Shown: piece by piece, positions 42,901 through 51,681 of the stretch
Layout of the letters: each line of letters starts with the position of its first letter
Position numbering within the stretch: the stretch's first letter is position 1
NCBI RefSeq assembly: GCF_025421715.1
Contig: NZ_JAOEFC010000001.1
Coordinates: 1,240,001-1,304,000 of the forward strand
Reading direction: 5' to 3'
DNA length: 64,000 bases
DNA from: Microbacterium festucae
GTDB taxonomy: Bacteria; Actinomycetota; Actinomycetes; Actinomycetales; Microbacteriaceae
The notes under the pieces: generated by a model
The model's input: only the letters and a program-made list of their open reading frames with translations
Database searches by the model: none
What the model was told of the DNA's origin: nothing
Position numbers and translations under genes: made by a program

Positions 42901-43869
42901 TCAGCGCCGCGCCGCCGTGGAGATGAGGTTGTGCAGCTGGTCGGGGTCGACTCCCGGGCGCATGGCCCGGTGGGTGAGCAGCACCCAGGCCACGCCCGCC
43001 GAGGGGTGCACCCAGAACTCGGTGCCCGCCCATCCGGCGTGCCCGTACACGTCGTCGTCGATGAGGCCCGCGGCGCGGGTGCGCAGCTTGAGGGTGAAGC
43101 CCCAGTCGTGGTCGCCGGTGCCGGGGTAGGTGTCGAGGTGGGGGAGCCCGGCGGTGAGCGGGCGACGCATCATGGCGAGGGTCGCCGGCGCGAGGATGCC
43201 GTCGCGCGCGCCCGCGTGGATGCGCAGCAGCTCGGTGCCCAGCCGCAGCAGGTCGTCGGCCCGCCCCGCCAACCCGGCGCCGGGGGCGCGGGTGGTGGCG
43301 AAGCGCGCCAGGTCGAGGCCCGCGGCCGCCGCGTCGACGACGGGGGCCGCCCGCATCGGGTCGAGGGTGAGCCCGGTGGCCCCGAGCGGGCGCGCCCAGT
43401 CGTGCAGCTCGGCATCCCAGGGGCGGCCGGTGGCGTGGGTGATCATCGCGGCGATGCCCTCGAAGGCGAGCGAGGAGTAGCGCACGAGCCGCCCGGCGGG
43501 GAAGTCGCGCGGTCGCGTGAGCAGCTCGGTGCGCAGCGGCACCGCGGTGTCGAGCGGGGGCTCGGCGATGCCGGACGTGTGCGAGGCGAGGTGCCGCAGG
43601 CGCACGATGTCGTCGCGGCCCGTGCCGAAGGCGGGCAGCGCCTCGGCCAGCGGGGTGTCGAGGGTGAACGCGCCCCGCTCGATGAGCCGTGCGGCGGTGA
43701 TGCCGGTGAGGAGCTTGGTGATCGAGAAGAGCGCGAACTCGTCGCGGGGGTCGGCGCCGAACCCCTCGAGCGCGACCGTGCCCTCGGCGGTGGCGATGCC
43801 CAGCACCGCCGAGGGGAGCCGCCCCGCCCGCACATGCGCGTCGACCCATGCGAAGGCGGGGGCGGCCAT
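42901..43869 (-). CDS. Beta-lactamase-family serine hydrolase (esterase type)
   Basis: 322 residues from the ATG at 43869, which overlaps the stop of the large fusion gene by 1 bp (TGATG). The class C beta-lactamase/esterase fold shows Ser49-x-x-Lys52 in LFSITKLL, the tyrosine motif in VRYSSLAFEG and the HAGWAGTEF box. No signal peptide is seen, so it is more likely a cytoplasmic esterase than a penicillin-binding enzyme. Its coupling to the rhamnogalacturonan gene suggests it removes acetyl or other ester groups from imported pectin fragments; this is inference. Confidence 0.87.
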   Translation of the reverse strand: MAAPAFAWVDAHVRAGRLPSAVLGIATAEGTVALEGFGADPRDEFALFSITKLLTGITAARLIERGAFTLDTPLAEALPAFGTGRDDIVRLRHLASHTSGIAEPPLDTAVPLRTELLTRPRDFPAGRLVRYSSLAFEGIAAMITHATGRPWDAELHDWARPLGATGLTLDPMRAAPVVDAAAAGLDLARFATTRAPGAGLAGRADDLLRLGTELLRIHAGARDGILAPATLAMMRRPLTAGLPHLDTYPGTGDHDWGFTLKLRTRAAGLIDDDVYGHAGWAGTEFWVHPSAGVAWVLLTHRAMRPGVDPDQLHNLISTAARR

Positions 43870-46800
43870 CAGCGCACCACCACCGACACCGGCGTCGAAC
43901 GGGTCGCCCCGGCGGCGTTGGTGAACTCGGCCACGTAGACGTACGTTCCCGGGGCGCGTCCGGTCACGGCCGTCGTCGCCTGCTGGGCCCGCGGCGAGGC
44001 GGCGACCAGCTGCTGCTCGTCGATCAGCGTGCCGTTCTCGTACAGGCGGTACCCGGTGCCGTTGGTGCCCCACCACAGGTTCGAGGTCACCGTGTAGGCG
44101 CCGTCGCGATCCCGGTTGTCGTGGGAGACGACGGGCTGGGCGGGCGCGGCATCCTTCACCTTCACGGTCACCGAGGTGGTCGGCGTCACGCCCCGCGCGT
44201 TGACCAGTTCGCCCGTGTAGACGTAGGTGCCGTTGCCGCGGCCCGCGATGTCGACGGTGGTCACCTGCGCCTGCGGCGAGTGCGGGTCGAGCAGCGTGGT
44301 CGACACGAGCTCACCGTTCTCGTAGAGGCGGAAGGCCGACCCGTTGACACCCCACCAGAGGTTCATCGAGATCGTGTACTGGCCGTCGTGCAGCCCGGTG
44401 TCCCACCCGCTGTCGCTGGAGAGCGTGCCCCGACCGGGCGCGGCGGTGGCGCCCTCGTCGGCGAACACGATGATCTGCGATGAGGCGCGCGCCACGACGC
44501 CGTCGTGGTTGACGGCCGTCACCGAGACGGTGTGGATGCCGGTGCGCCCCGCCAGCGGGATCTGCTGCCCGGGCGCGACGGCCTCGCCGTCGAACGCGAT
44601 GTCGAGATTGCGCACCCCCGATTCCGGGTCGTCGGCGGTGACCTCGACCGTGTAGGTCGCCGAGTCGGCCAGCAGGATGCCGTCGGCCGGGAGTCCGCTG
44701 ATCACCGGCGCCGTCGCATCCGACTCGCCGGCTGCACCCGTGACCGAGATCGACGGTGCCGCCGGCATCGCCATCCCGTCGCCGATGAAGAAGCTCGGGT
44801 GCGGGGGCTGGTTGTAGCCGGTGTTCTGCCAGGCGACGGCGACCCGGTACTGCAGGTCGTGCATCAGGGTGCGCAGGCGGATGTCGGTCTCGTCGGTGGT
44901 CGAGTAGATGCGCAGCTCGCTCGAGTCGGCCGAGCGCCACGCGACCTCTTCGCGCCAGTCGCCGAACAGGTCGGCCTGCAGGTTGGGGGTGCCCTTGGTG
45001 CCGTTGTTGCTGCGGGCGCCCTCGTCCTTCAGGATCACCTCCTCGGTCTGGGTCTCCCAGTTCCACTTGGCCACCGTCGGGTAGCCCTGGTAGGCGGCGT
45101 CGTCGAACGCGTGGTCGACGATCTCGCGCAGCGGGTCGCCGTCGAACCAGGCGAGGAAGTTCGCCGCCGGGATCGTGTCGCCGATGCGCTCGCCGGATGC
45201 CGAGACGAGCGAGCCCGCCCGCGAGTTCCAGGCGGCGTCACCGCCCACGGCCCACCCCTCCGCACCCGGGTGGCGCGGGTCGATGTCGCCCATGGCGGCG
45301 CGCCCGGTGTCGACGGCGGCCGGCACGTCCCACAGGATCTCGCCGGTGCGGGCATCGCGGAAGGTGGCGCCGCGACCACCCGAGGCGGTCATGTTCTCGT
45401 GGGCGGCGAACAGCTCCAGACCGGGGCGCGACGGGTCGAAGTCGGAGACGTGCAGCGCGTCGCCGTGGCCGAGGCCGGTGGCGTAGAGCAGCTCGCCGTC
45501 GTCGTCGATCGTGGCCGATCCGAACACGACCTCGTCTTTGCTGTCGCCGTCGACGTCGGCCACCGACATGGAGTGGTAGCCCTCGCCGTACAGCGCCTCC
45601 GAACCGTCGTCGTTCGAGTCGACCACCCAGCGGGTGTGCAGGCTCTCGCCGTCGAAGTCGTAGGCGGCCACGACCGCGCGGGTGTAGTAGCCGCGCGAGA
45701 AGACCGCGCTCGGGCGCTCGCCGTCGAGGTAGGCCACCGACGCCAGGAACCGGTCGACGCGGTTGCCGTAGGTGTCGCCCCACGCGCCCACGTCGCCGCG
45801 GGCCGGGATGTAGTCCACGGTGTCCACCGCCGCGCCGGTCTGCCCGTCGAACACGGTCAGGAACTCCGGACCGGTGAGCACGTACCCCGAGCTGTTGCGG
45901 TGGTCGGCGCTCGCGTTGCCGATGGGCTGGCCGACGCCGTCGACGGTGCCGTCGGCGGTGCGGGTGATCATCTCGGCCCGCCCGTCGCCGTCGAAGTCGT
46001 AGACCATCACGTCGGTGTAGTGGGCGCCCGCGCGCACGTTCACGCCCAGGTCGACCCGCCACAGGCGCGTGCCGTCGAGGCGGTACGCGTCGAGGTAGAC
46101 GTTGCCGGTGTACCCGGCCTGCGAGTTGTCCTTCGCGTTGGACGGGTACCACTTGACGAACAGCTCGTACTGACCGTCGCCGTCGACGTCGCCGACCGAC
46201 GCGTCGTTGGCCGAGTACGAGTAGGGCTGCCCGTCTTTCGTGTAGGCGTCGGCGGGCTTGTCCAGCGGCACCGAGAGGTAGCCGGCCTGCTGCACGCCGA
46301 ACTCGTCGGTCTCGGTGGTCTCCACCCCGTCCGTGATCGCGGTGACGAAGTAGCGCGCGTCGGCGGTGCCGTCGGCGTCGAGCAGGTTCGTCGAGTCGGT
46401 GATCGGCGCGGTGGTGATGCGGGCGCCATCGCGGTAGACGTGGAAGGCGATGGCATCCGGGTCGGTGCCGAGCATGCGCCACGACACCAGCACGCCGTCG
46501 TCGGTGCTCACGGCCGCGGGGGCGCGGTCGAGGTACTCGGCCTGACGCTGCAGCACCGTGGGCGCCGACGTCTCGTACTGCGCGGATGCCGCACCCGTGC
46601 CGCCCGCGTTGACGGGCACGACGGTGTAGAAGTACGGGATCGTGGTGAGCACGTCGGTGTCGACGAAGCGCGCCGTCGGGGCGTAGCCGACGAGCTCACC
46701 CCGCTCACCGGCGACCTCGGAGCGGAACACGAGCGCGTAGGCGGTGTTCACCGGCGACGCCCACGCCAGCTCCACCTCGCGGGCCTCGACGCGCACGGCG

Positions 46801-49800
46801 GCGAGGTTCTGCGGGGCGCTGGGCGGGGTGATGTCGGCGTCGACGAACGACACCGGCACGGTGCGCGAGGGCACCGACTCGAGACCGGTCTGGTCGACCG
46901 CGGTCACGTGGTACTCGTAGTCGAGCCCGACGCGCGCGGTGGTGTCGACGAACGCCGGCTCGGCGACGGTGCCGACGAGCTCGGGCTTCGGGTCGAACGG
47001 CGACGAGCGGTACACGTTCCAGGCCAGGCCCGGCTCGGCGTCCCACGCCAGCGAGACGGCGGGCGTCTCGGCATCCGCGTCGATCTCGACGACCTCCAGG
47101 CCGGTGGGGCCGAGCAGGATGGGCGTGACCTCGAGGCCGTTGAAGCGCGTGCCGGCGGCGGCGCCGAAGGCCTCGACGTTCAGTTGCCCGTCGGTGACGA
47201 GGAACGGGCCGCGGAGGGTCGCGTTGACGGCGCCGCGCCCGGCGTTGCCGGTGCCCGCGTCTTTGCCCTCGACGCGGAAGCTGGTGCGGGTGGAGCCGAT
47301 CCAGTCGCCCGAGTAGGTCTTCACCGAGTACGTGCCGTTGGGGACGTCGAGGGCGAAGGTCGCGCTGTCGCCGGGGAGCACGAAGTCGCGCACCAGGTCG
47401 TTCGACCCTTCGGCGGCGCCGCGGTCGCGCCCGGCCGTGGCCGGCAGCGGGGTGAGGAAGCCGTAGCCGCGCTCGGCGGTGTAGCCGGTGTCGGGGGTGA
47501 CCTCGGTGTAGCCGGCGGCGAGCGGGTTGCCGGACAGCTGCAGGTCGAACCGGTAGGCCGCCTGCTTGGTGGTGAAGGTCACCGCGGCGCTGGGCTCCGA
47601 CTCGCCCCGGCCGTTGACGGCCACGACGCGGTAGCGGTAGGCGGTGCCTTCGGCCAGGCCCTGCACGATCGAGCTGGTCTGGGTGACGCTGCCCACCAGC
47701 GCCCAGGTGGGCTCGGGGTCGAGCACCGCTTGGCGGTAGATCTTGTAGATGTCGGCCGTGGGCGCGGCCTGCCACTGCAGCGTTGCGCCGCCGTTGGAGA
47801 TCGCGCCGGCGACCACCTGCTGCGGCGCGGGCGGCACCGCGGCGGGCGGCTCGATGTCGGACACGCGCGCGGCGAGCGGGTCGTCGAGGGCGGCGATGTC
47901 CTGCGCGATCAGCCGCGCCATCTGGATGGCGCCGTACTCCTGGAAGTGGGTGTCGTCGACGGTGCCGCCGGGGCGGTTCGGGAACACGCCCGGGTCGACG
48001 TGGAGGAACACGGCCTTGGCCGCGTCAGGACCGATCTGGTCGAGGTAGGCGCGGCTCGATGCCGACAGGTCGACCAGCAGCACGTCCTCCTCCACGGCGA
48101 GCTCGGTCATCTTGGCGACGTACTCGGGGAAGCTGACGTTGAACAGGCCCGTGGCGGCGTCGAAGCTGCGGCGTGAGACGGGGGTCACCAGAATCGGCGT
48201 GGCCCCGCGCTGGCGCGCCCCCGCGACGTAGGTGCGCAGGTACTCCTTGTAGTCCTCGGGGCTGGCGTAGCGGTCGTCGACGCCCTGGGTGGCGTCGTTG
48301 TGGCCGAACTGCGCGAACAGGTAGTCGCCCGGGCGGATGGCGCGCAGCACTTCGTCGAGGCGGCCCTGGGTGAGGAAGTTCTTCGACGAGCGGCCGCCGA
48401 TGGCGTGGTTGGCGACGGCGATGTCGTCGGCGAAGAACCGCTCGATCATCTGCCCCCAGCCCGCCTGCGGCGCGTAGGCGGTGGCATCGTAGGTCTGCAC
48501 CGTGGAGTCGCCGGTGAGGTAGGCGGTGGTGATCGCCCCGGCGACGCGGGCCGGGAGGCGCGTGATGGTGAGGGCGTTCAGCGCCGCGGCGTCACCGCCG
48601 ACCTGCAGGGTCAGCGTGCCGTCGACCAGGGCGATGGGGAACGACATCTCCAGGTACGACCCGGCCTGCTGCGGGTTGGCGGCCACCTTGGCGATGCTTT
48701 CGGCGGTGATGGTCGTCGTGCTCGCGGCATCCGCGTCGCCGGCGATGACCTTCACCGCGTAGTCGCCCGCCCCGAGATCGACCTCGAAGGTGCCCCCGGC
48801 GGCGGCGACGAAGTCGCTGCGCAGCGCGTCGGCGGTGCCGCGGTCGATGTCGGGGGTGGCGGCGGTGGGGGCGGTGGAGAACCCGTAGCCCCAGGCGGGG
48901 GCGTAGCCGGTGCCGCCGGCGACCGGCAGCGCGCCCTCGGCCACGGCGCCCGCGCCGAAGTCGAAGGTCACGGTGTCGCCGGCCGGGAGGGGCGCGGGGG
49001 CCGCGTAGGGCGCGGCGGTGACCTCGGCCGCCGGCGAAGCGCCGGCGTCGTTGCGGGCGCTGACCCGGTAGTCCCACCCGGCGGCGGTGTCGACGTCCGT
49101 GTCGGTGAAGCCGGGTGCGTCGACGGTGCCGACCGCCGCGAAGGCGTCGGTGCCGGCGGGGGCTCGTTCGATGTCGTAGGCGGTCGCGCCGGGCACGGCG
49201 GTCCAGGTGAGGGCGATGCTGCCCGGGGTGACGGCCGCCACGGCGAGGCCGGCGGGGCTCGCGGGCACGGCCAGTGCGGGGATCTCGCCGCTGCGGACGG
49301 TGTCGGATGCCGCGGAAGCGCGGTCGTAGGAGCTGACGGCGATCACGGCGTAGGCGTAGGAGGCGCCGACGGTCACGGCCGTGTCGCGGTAGGCGGGGTC
49401 GGTGGTCTCGGCGATCGTCGCGAAGGCGCCCACCGCGCCGGCGGCCGAGACGTCGGCCCGCTGCACGCGGTACTCGGCGGCGCCGTCGGCGGCCGTCCAG
49501 GTGAGGTCGACGGCGTCGTGGGTCACGCGGGCCACGGTGAGCGCGGCGGGCACCGCCGGGGTGACCGGGCGCACCTCGATGCCGTTGACGTAGGCGCCCA
49601 CGCCCGTGCCGGTCAGGCCCACCGTCAGCTGCCCGTCTTCGACGACCGTGCGGAAGGTCTGCGCGGTGACGGCCTGGCGCGAGGTGATGCGGCCGGCTTC
49701 GACGCCCTCGAGGGCGACGGTGGTCGCGGTGGAGCTGGTGCCGGCGAGCTGGTCGCCGCTGTGCACCGTGATGTCGTACTGGCCGACCGGCACGTCGGCG

Positions 49801-50189
49801 AGGAACTGCCAGTCGGTGCCGGCGACCCAGTCGTTGGCCACCGGGTCGGCGGGGGAGGTGCTGCCGGTGCGGTCGCGGAAGATCAGCCCGGTGCCGTTCT
49901 GGGCGGCGACGCCGAAGCCCGACTCGGGGGTGTAGGCGGTGGTCGGCGTGACCTGCTGGTAGCCGGCAGCCAGCGGCGAGGTCGGGCCGCCGAAGTCGAA
50001 CAGGTAGGCGCCGTCGGGGTCGGGGGAGAGCGCGGCGGCGGCGGGGGAGGCCAGCAGCAGGGCGCCGATGACGGCGCCGACGGTGGCGGCCGCGCAGCCG
50101 GCGAGCACCGGTCGGCGGTGGCGCGCGGGGGTGGGGTGCGCGGGGGTGGGGTGCGCGGGGGCGGGGTGCGCAGGGGTGGGGATGGGCAC
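43869..50189 (-). CDS. Secreted CE12 acetylesterase - PL11 rhamnogalacturonan lyase fusion
   Basis: 2106 residues from the GTG at 50189, preceded by AAGGAGGA; an upstream in-frame ATG at 50261 lacks a ribosome site. A His/Pro/Ala-rich repeat precedes a signal peptide (about 28-55, ending SPAAAA). Then, in order: malectin-like domain (about 60-200), two fibronectin type III domains (210-395), a second malectin-like domain (400-540), and an SGNH rhamnogalacturonan acetylesterase domain (CE12; Ser562 in TGDSTVQ, GHND, Asp745-x-x-His748 in DDTHF). A fibronectin domain, a third malectin-like domain (880-1025) and two more fibronectin domains follow. A PL11 rhamnogalacturonan lyase (about 1215-1810) has repeated DVDGDG calcium-type motifs. 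Last come an Ig-like domain and two ChiA-N-like repeats (each with NLWWG.NG...LYENG). It should deacetylate and cut rhamnogalacturonan I outside the cell. Confidence 0.88.
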   Translation of the reverse strand: MPIPTPAHPAPAHPTPAHPTPARHRRPVLAGCAAATVGAVIGALLLASPAAAALSPDPDGAYLFDFGGPTSPLAAGYQQVTPTTAYTPESGFGVAAQNGTGLIFRDRTGSTSPADPVANDWVAGTDWQFLADVPVGQYDITVHSGDQLAGTSSTATTVALEGVEAGRITSRQAVTAQTFRTVVEDGQLTVGLTGTGVGAYVNGIEVRPVTPAVPAALTVARVTHDAVDLTWTAADGAAEYRVQRADVSAAGAVGAFATIAETTDPAYRDTAVTVGASYAYAVIAVSSYDRASAASDTVRSGEIPALAVPASPAGLAVAAVTPGSIALTWTAVPGATAYDIERAPAGTDAFAAVGTVDAPGFTDTDVDTAAGWDYRVSARNDAGASPAAEVTAAPYAAPAPLPAGDTVTFDFGAGAVAEGALPVAGGTGYAPAWGYGFSTAPTAATPDIDRGTADALRSDFVAAAGGTFEVDLGAGDYAVKVIAGDADAASTTTITAESIAKVAANPQQAGSYLEMSFPIALVDGTLTLQVGGDAAALNALTITRLPARVAGAITTAYLTGDSTVQTYDATAYAPQAGWGQMIERFFADDIAVANHAIGGRSSKNFLTQGRLDEVLRAIRPGDYLFAQFGHNDATQGVDDRYASPEDYKEYLRTYVAGARQRGATPILVTPVSRRSFDAATGLFNVSFPEYVAKMTELAVEEDVLLVDLSASSRAYLDQIGPDAAKAVFLHVDPGVFPNRPGGTVDDTHFQEYGAIQMARLIAQDIAALDDPLAARVSDIEPPAAVPPAPQQVVAGAISNGGATLQWQAAPTADIYKIYRQAVLDPEPTWALVGSVTQTSSIVQGLAEGTAYRYRVVAVNGRGESEPSAAVTFTTKQAAYRFDLQLSGNPLAAGYTEVTPDTGYTAERGYGFLTPLPATAGRDRGAAEGSNDLVRDFVLPGDSATFALDVPNGTYSVKTYSGDWIGSTRTSFRVEGKDAGTGNAGRGAVNATLRGPFLVTDGQLNVEAFGAAAGTRFNGLEVTPILLGPTGLEVVEIDADAETPAVSLAWDAEPGLAWNVYRSSPFDPKPELVGTVAEPAFVDTTARVGLDYEYHVTAVDQTGLESVPSRTVPVSFVDADITPPSAPQNLAAVRVEAREVELAWASPVNTAYALVFRSEVAGERGELVGYAPTARFVDTDVLTTIPYFYTVVPVNAGGTGAASAQYETSAPTVLQRQAEYLDRAPAAVSTDDGVLVSWRMLGTDPDAIAFHVYRDGARITTAPITDSTNLLDADGTADARYFVTAITDGVETTETDEFGVQQAGYLSVPLDKPADAYTKDGQPYSYSANDASVGDVDGDGQYELFVKWYPSNAKDNSQAGYTGNVYLDAYRLDGTRLWRVDLGVNVRAGAHYTDVMVYDFDGDGRAEMITRTADGTVDGVGQPIGNASADHRNSSGYVLTGPEFLTVFDGQTGAAVDTVDYIPARGDVGAWGDTYGNRVDRFLASVAYLDGERPSAVFSRGYYTRAVVAAYDFDGESLHTRWVVDSNDDGSEALYGEGYHSMSVADVDGDSKDEVVFGSATIDDDGELLYATGLGHGDALHVSDFDPSRPGLELFAAHENMTASGGRGATFRDARTGEILWDVPAAVDTGRAAMGDIDPRHPGAEGWAVGGDAAWNSRAGSLVSASGERIGDTIPAANFLAWFDGDPLREIVDHAFDDAAYQGYPTVAKWNWETQTEEVILKDEGARSNNGTKGTPNLQADLFGDWREEVAWRSADSSELRIYSTTDETDIRLRTLMHDLQYRVAVAWQNTGYNQPPHPSFFIGDGMAMPAAPSISVTGAAGESDATAPVISGLPADGILLADSATYTVEVTADDPESGVRNLDIAFDGEAVAPGQQIPLAGRTGIHTVSVTAVNHDGVVARASSQIIVFADEGATAAPGRGTLSSDSGWDTGLHDGQYTISMNLWWGVNGSAFRLYENGELVSTTLLDPHSPQAQVTTVDIAGRGNGTYVYTGELVNARGVTPTTSVTVKVKDAAPAQPVVSHDNRDRDGAYTVTSNLWWGTNGTGYRLYENGTLIDEQQLVAASPRAQQATTAVTGRAPGTYVYVAEFTNAAGATRSTPVSVVVR

Positions 50190-50496
50190 GGTTCCTCCTT
50201 GGACAGCACTGGGCAAGGGGCATGACGTCCGCCCGCGCGGCAGCGCACGGGGGCGAGTCATCGAACCGGGGGCGCACGGTCGGCCACGGTCCGAGCGGAG
50301 TGCCGCGATCCGATGGAAAGCGCATTCCTACTCGTTCCTGAGTGATCCTGGCACGCGCCTCGCGGATCGCGCAAGGGTGACATGAAAACGTTTCACGTTT
50401 CACGGGGCATCCACGTGCTACGGTTGGGGAAACGTTTTCCCGTGGTCGTTATCGCGGGAGGACCCCCGGAGCAGGTTTCCCAGGCAGAGGGTCGGG
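50190..50496. promoter_or_regulatory. 307-bp divergent control region with three candidate LacI operators
   Basis: It separates the fusion gene (minus) from a LacI gene (plus). Candidate sites: GGAAAGCGCATTCC (50315-50328), TGAAAACGTTTCA (50383-50395) and GGGGAAACGTTTTCCCG (50427-50443). The last two fit the GAAAACGTTTTC-type site also seen at 57503 and 58663. No gene is supported here. The part next to the fusion gene codes for nothing but supplies its ribosome site. Confidence 0.7.
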
Positions 50497-51525
50497 ATGG
50501 GCCGCAGTGCGATGAAGCGAGTGGGCATCAAGGATGTCGCCGCGCGCGCCGGCGTGTCGATCAGCACCGTCTCCAACGCGCTCAACCGCCCCGAAACCGT
50601 CAGCGACGCCCTCGCCGCCCGGGTGCGGACGGCCGTCGACGAGCTGGCCTACGTGCCGCTGCAGGCGGCGCAGCAGCTGCGCGCCGGGCGCAGCGGCCTG
50701 CTCGGGATGACGGTCATCAACATCGCCAACCCGTTCTTCGCCGCGATGGTCGCCGGCGCCGAGAGTGCGGCCGCCGACGGCGGTGTGCGCATCCTCGTCG
50801 GCAACAGCGGCGACGACGCGGCGCGCGAGCGCGACCACCTCGAGCTGTTCGAGCGCGTGCAGGTCGACGGGGTGCTGATCTCGCCCTACGGCACGATGAA
50901 CGGCGCCCTCGAGAATCTGCGACGCCGCGGCATCCCCGTCGTGCTGGTCGACGCCGTCGACGACGCCGGCGAGCTCGACTCGGTGTCGTTCGACGACGTC
51001 GCGGGTGGGCGCCTGGCCGCCCAGCACCTCATCGACATCGGACGTCGGCGTCTGGCGTTCCTCGGCGCCCGCGACCACGTGCGCCAGATGCGCGAGCGCC
51101 TCGAGGGCGCCACCGCCGCCGTCGCCGATCACCCCGCGGTGACGATGGAGGTCACCTGGACCGCCCGCACCACCGCCGAGATCGGTCGCGACCTCGGCGC
51201 CCGCATCGCCGCGATGCCGCCGGCCGAGCGCCCCGACGGCATCATCGCGACCAACGACCACCTCGGATGCGGCATCGTGCACGGACTGGTGCGCGGCGGG
51301 GTGCGCGTGCCCGAGGAGATCGCGGTCGTCGGCTACGACGACATCGAGTTCGCCGAGGTCGCCGCCGTGCCGTTGACCTCCGTGCGCCAGCCCGCCCGCG
51401 AGATGGGCCGCGCCGCCGGCGAGATGCTGCTCGAGCTGACCTCCGGCCGCGCCACCCCGAGCGGCCGCACCCTGGTCTTCGACCCCGAGCTCGTCGTCCG
51501 CGCCTCGACGCTCCCCGGCGCCTGA
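50497..51525 (+). CDS. LacI-family repressor of the rhamnogalacturonan fusion gene
   Basis: 342 residues from the ATG at 50497 (a second ATG lies at 50512). The helix-turn-helix reads GIKDVAARAGVSISTVSNAL and the hinge YVPLQAAQQLRAGRSGLLGM, followed by a sensor domain with DGIIATNDHLGCGIVHGLVR and VVGYDDIEFAEVAAVPLTSV. Two or three palindromic sites lie upstream, shared with the divergent fusion gene. It likely responds to a rhamnogalacturonan breakdown product. It is followed by a nested hairpin at 51563. Confidence 0.9.
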   Translation: MGRSAMKRVGIKDVAARAGVSISTVSNALNRPETVSDALAARVRTAVDELAYVPLQAAQQLRAGRSGLLGMTVINIANPFFAAMVAGAESAAADGGVRILVGNSGDDAARERDHLELFERVQVDGVLISPYGTMNGALENLRRRGIPVVLVDAVDDAGELDSVSFDDVAGGRLAAQHLIDIGRRRLAFLGARDHVRQMRERLEGATAAVADHPAVTMEVTWTARTTAEIGRDLGARIAAMPPAERPDGIIATNDHLGCGIVHGLVRGGVRVPEEIAVVGYDDIEFAEVAAVPLTSVRQPAREMGRAAGEMLLELTSGRATPSGRTLVFDPELVVRASTLPGA

Positions 51526-51562
51526 CCCGCCCGGTCGGCCGCGCCGCCGGCCTCGGCCTCGG

Positions 51563-51635
51563 CCGCGAGAGAACACCTGGGCGCCGAGGGAACGGGTGTG
51601 CCCCGGTCCCTCGGCGGGGCGTTGTTCTCTCGCGG
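51563..51635. terminator. Nested hairpin between convergent genes
   Basis: Outer arms CCGCGAGAGAACA (51563-51575) and TGTTCTCTCGCGG (51623-51635) are perfect complements; inner arms CGCCGAGGGA (51582-51591) and TCCCTCGGCG (51607-51616) are too. It sits between the LacI gene and the convergent dehydrogenase gene, so it can stop transcription in both directions. Its nested design is like the eight-copy element but the sequence differs. Confidence 0.8.
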
Positions 51636-51681
51636 ACAGGCCGGGCGGCCGGGCGCGACCCCGGCCGGCCCGACCCCGGGG

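Noticed and set aside
44505..48176. 1223-residue plus-strand frame opposite the rhamnogalacturonan gene
   Set aside because: Antisense of a gene with clear domains; the frame has no recognisable family or ribosome site.
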